DNA of 13,594 nucleotides, taken from NCBI GenBank assembly GCA_947624075.1, contig CANQIM010000019.1, positions 1-13,594 of the forward strand, in the 5' to 3' direction. Each line of letters opens with the position of its first letter. Position 1 is the first letter of the stretch. The DNA is from an uncultured Bacilli bacterium (lineage in GTDB: Bacteria > Bacillota_I > Bacilli_A > RF39 > UBA660). The notes beneath the pieces are model-generated. The model had not been told where the DNA came from. It worked only from the letters and a program-made list of their open reading frames with translations, and did not search any database. Shown in pieces: positions 13,310-13,594 of the stretch. The translations under genes were made by a program, and so were the position numbers.

Positions 13310-13467
13310 AAAAATTCTCCTTTCTGAAGATTACAATTTCACTTAAAATAATTCAGTCGTATCTTAGGGAGTTTTTCTTCTTTTTTCGCGTAAACAGCAA
13401 TAGTTACTAAAATTTATTTGAAAAACACTTTAAAATACTCCGAATCTGCTGTTTCAAGGAATTTGCA
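13310..13467 (-). ncRNA. rpsD: rpsD leader RNA, probable S4-binding pseudoknot
   Basis: On the minus strand AAACAGCAG (13454-13446) pairs with TTGCTGTTT (13400-13392; eight Watson-Crick pairs and one G-U). Inside this hairpin, GGAGT-A-TTTT (13441-13432) pairs across with AAAAACTCC downstream of it (13376-13368; nine pairs with one bulged A). The order of the four arms makes a pseudoknot. The region holds no coding frame of note. Autogenous repression by S4 through leader RNA is established in B. subtilis rpsD; the structure here is my hand-drawn inference and the family match is not checked. Confidence 0.65.
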
Positions 13468-13473
13468 TTTTTA

Positions 13474-13503
13474 ATTATATGATATGCTACTAAGATTTGT
13501 CAA
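13474..13503 (-). promoter_or_regulatory. rpsD: Consensus promoter of rpsD
   Basis: On the minus strand a perfect TTGACA (13503-13498), 18-bp spacer and perfect TATAAT (13479-13474). This is the strongest promoter in the window; the transcript should start near 13467. The last 90 bases (13504-13594) upstream of it are AT-rich and show nothing I can support. Confidence 0.88.
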
Positions 13504-13594
13504 GAAAAAATGTAGATGTTTAATGATAGATTCTATTTGTAATCATGGTTTTATAAGTAAAATGAAATAATTTATTGAAAAAAATTCTAATTTT

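Noticed and set aside
1..13594. Mycoplasma-like recoding of TGA to Trp, suggested by the AT-rich composition
   Set aside because: Several well-bounded genes end at TGA, some in ATGA overlaps, and conserved Trp positions use TGG.

Overview
The window is strongly AT-rich and densely packed, and it uses the standard bacterial code: TGA ends several genes (for example at 9647, 12149 and 12697). The gene content fits a low-GC Gram-positive with a peptidoglycan wall. It has two FemAB-type peptidoglycan-bridge ligases, a SpoVB/MurJ-type flippase, a Cse60 homologue, a YtxG/YtxH-like pair, a tyrosine T-box and a zinc-free ribosomal protein S4. My best guess is Bacilli sensu lato, of the uncultured gut, Erysipelotrichales or RF39-like kind. 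That placement is an inference from content and composition, not a search result.

Left part (1-5131). The 3' end of an Rpn/PD-(D/E)XK 'transposase' family gene runs in from the left edge and ends at a perfect-stem terminator. A Cse60 homologue and a 565-residue polytopic flippase follow. The flippase faces two overlapping minus-strand FemAB genes across a hairpin terminator that can serve both directions. Flippase and ligases all belong to lipid II and peptidoglycan maturation, so this is a small cell-wall neighbourhood.

Middle part (5102-8743). A small Met/Asn-rich coiled-coil protein on the minus strand diverges from trmB (tRNA m7G46 methyltransferase). Next comes a four-gene operon with a clear promoter at 6067-6094: a lipoprotein, a 404-residue charged and probably disordered protein with short conserved-looking segments, a DUF948/YtxG-like membrane protein, and a YtxH-family protein whose start lies inside the previous gene. 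It looks like an envelope-associated module of unknown purpose.

Right part (8819-13594). A complete tyrosine T-box leader (specifier UAC, T-box bulge UGGU, 14-bp terminator) controls a CYTH-domain protein and tyrS, which overlap by ATGA. After the tyrS terminator, another promoter drives a membrane-anchored protein made of seven 40-52-residue repeats (probably a seven-bladed beta-propeller), coupled by ATGA to a histidine phosphatase. That pair converges on rpsD, sharing a terminator that overlaps both stop codons. rpsD has a consensus promoter and a roughly 158-nt leader in which I can draw a pseudoknot, as expected for S4 autoregulation.

Most interesting points: the tyrosine-controlled CYTH gene; the seven-repeat protein coupled to a phosphatase; the motif-bearing disordered protein in the lipoprotein-YtxG-YtxH operon; the pseudoknot drawn in the rpsD leader; and a split in leader length, with five predicted leaders of only about 11-18 nt while the two long leaders are both structured RNAs. 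I saw no CRISPR array, tRNA or rRNA gene, complete mobile element or obvious defence system.
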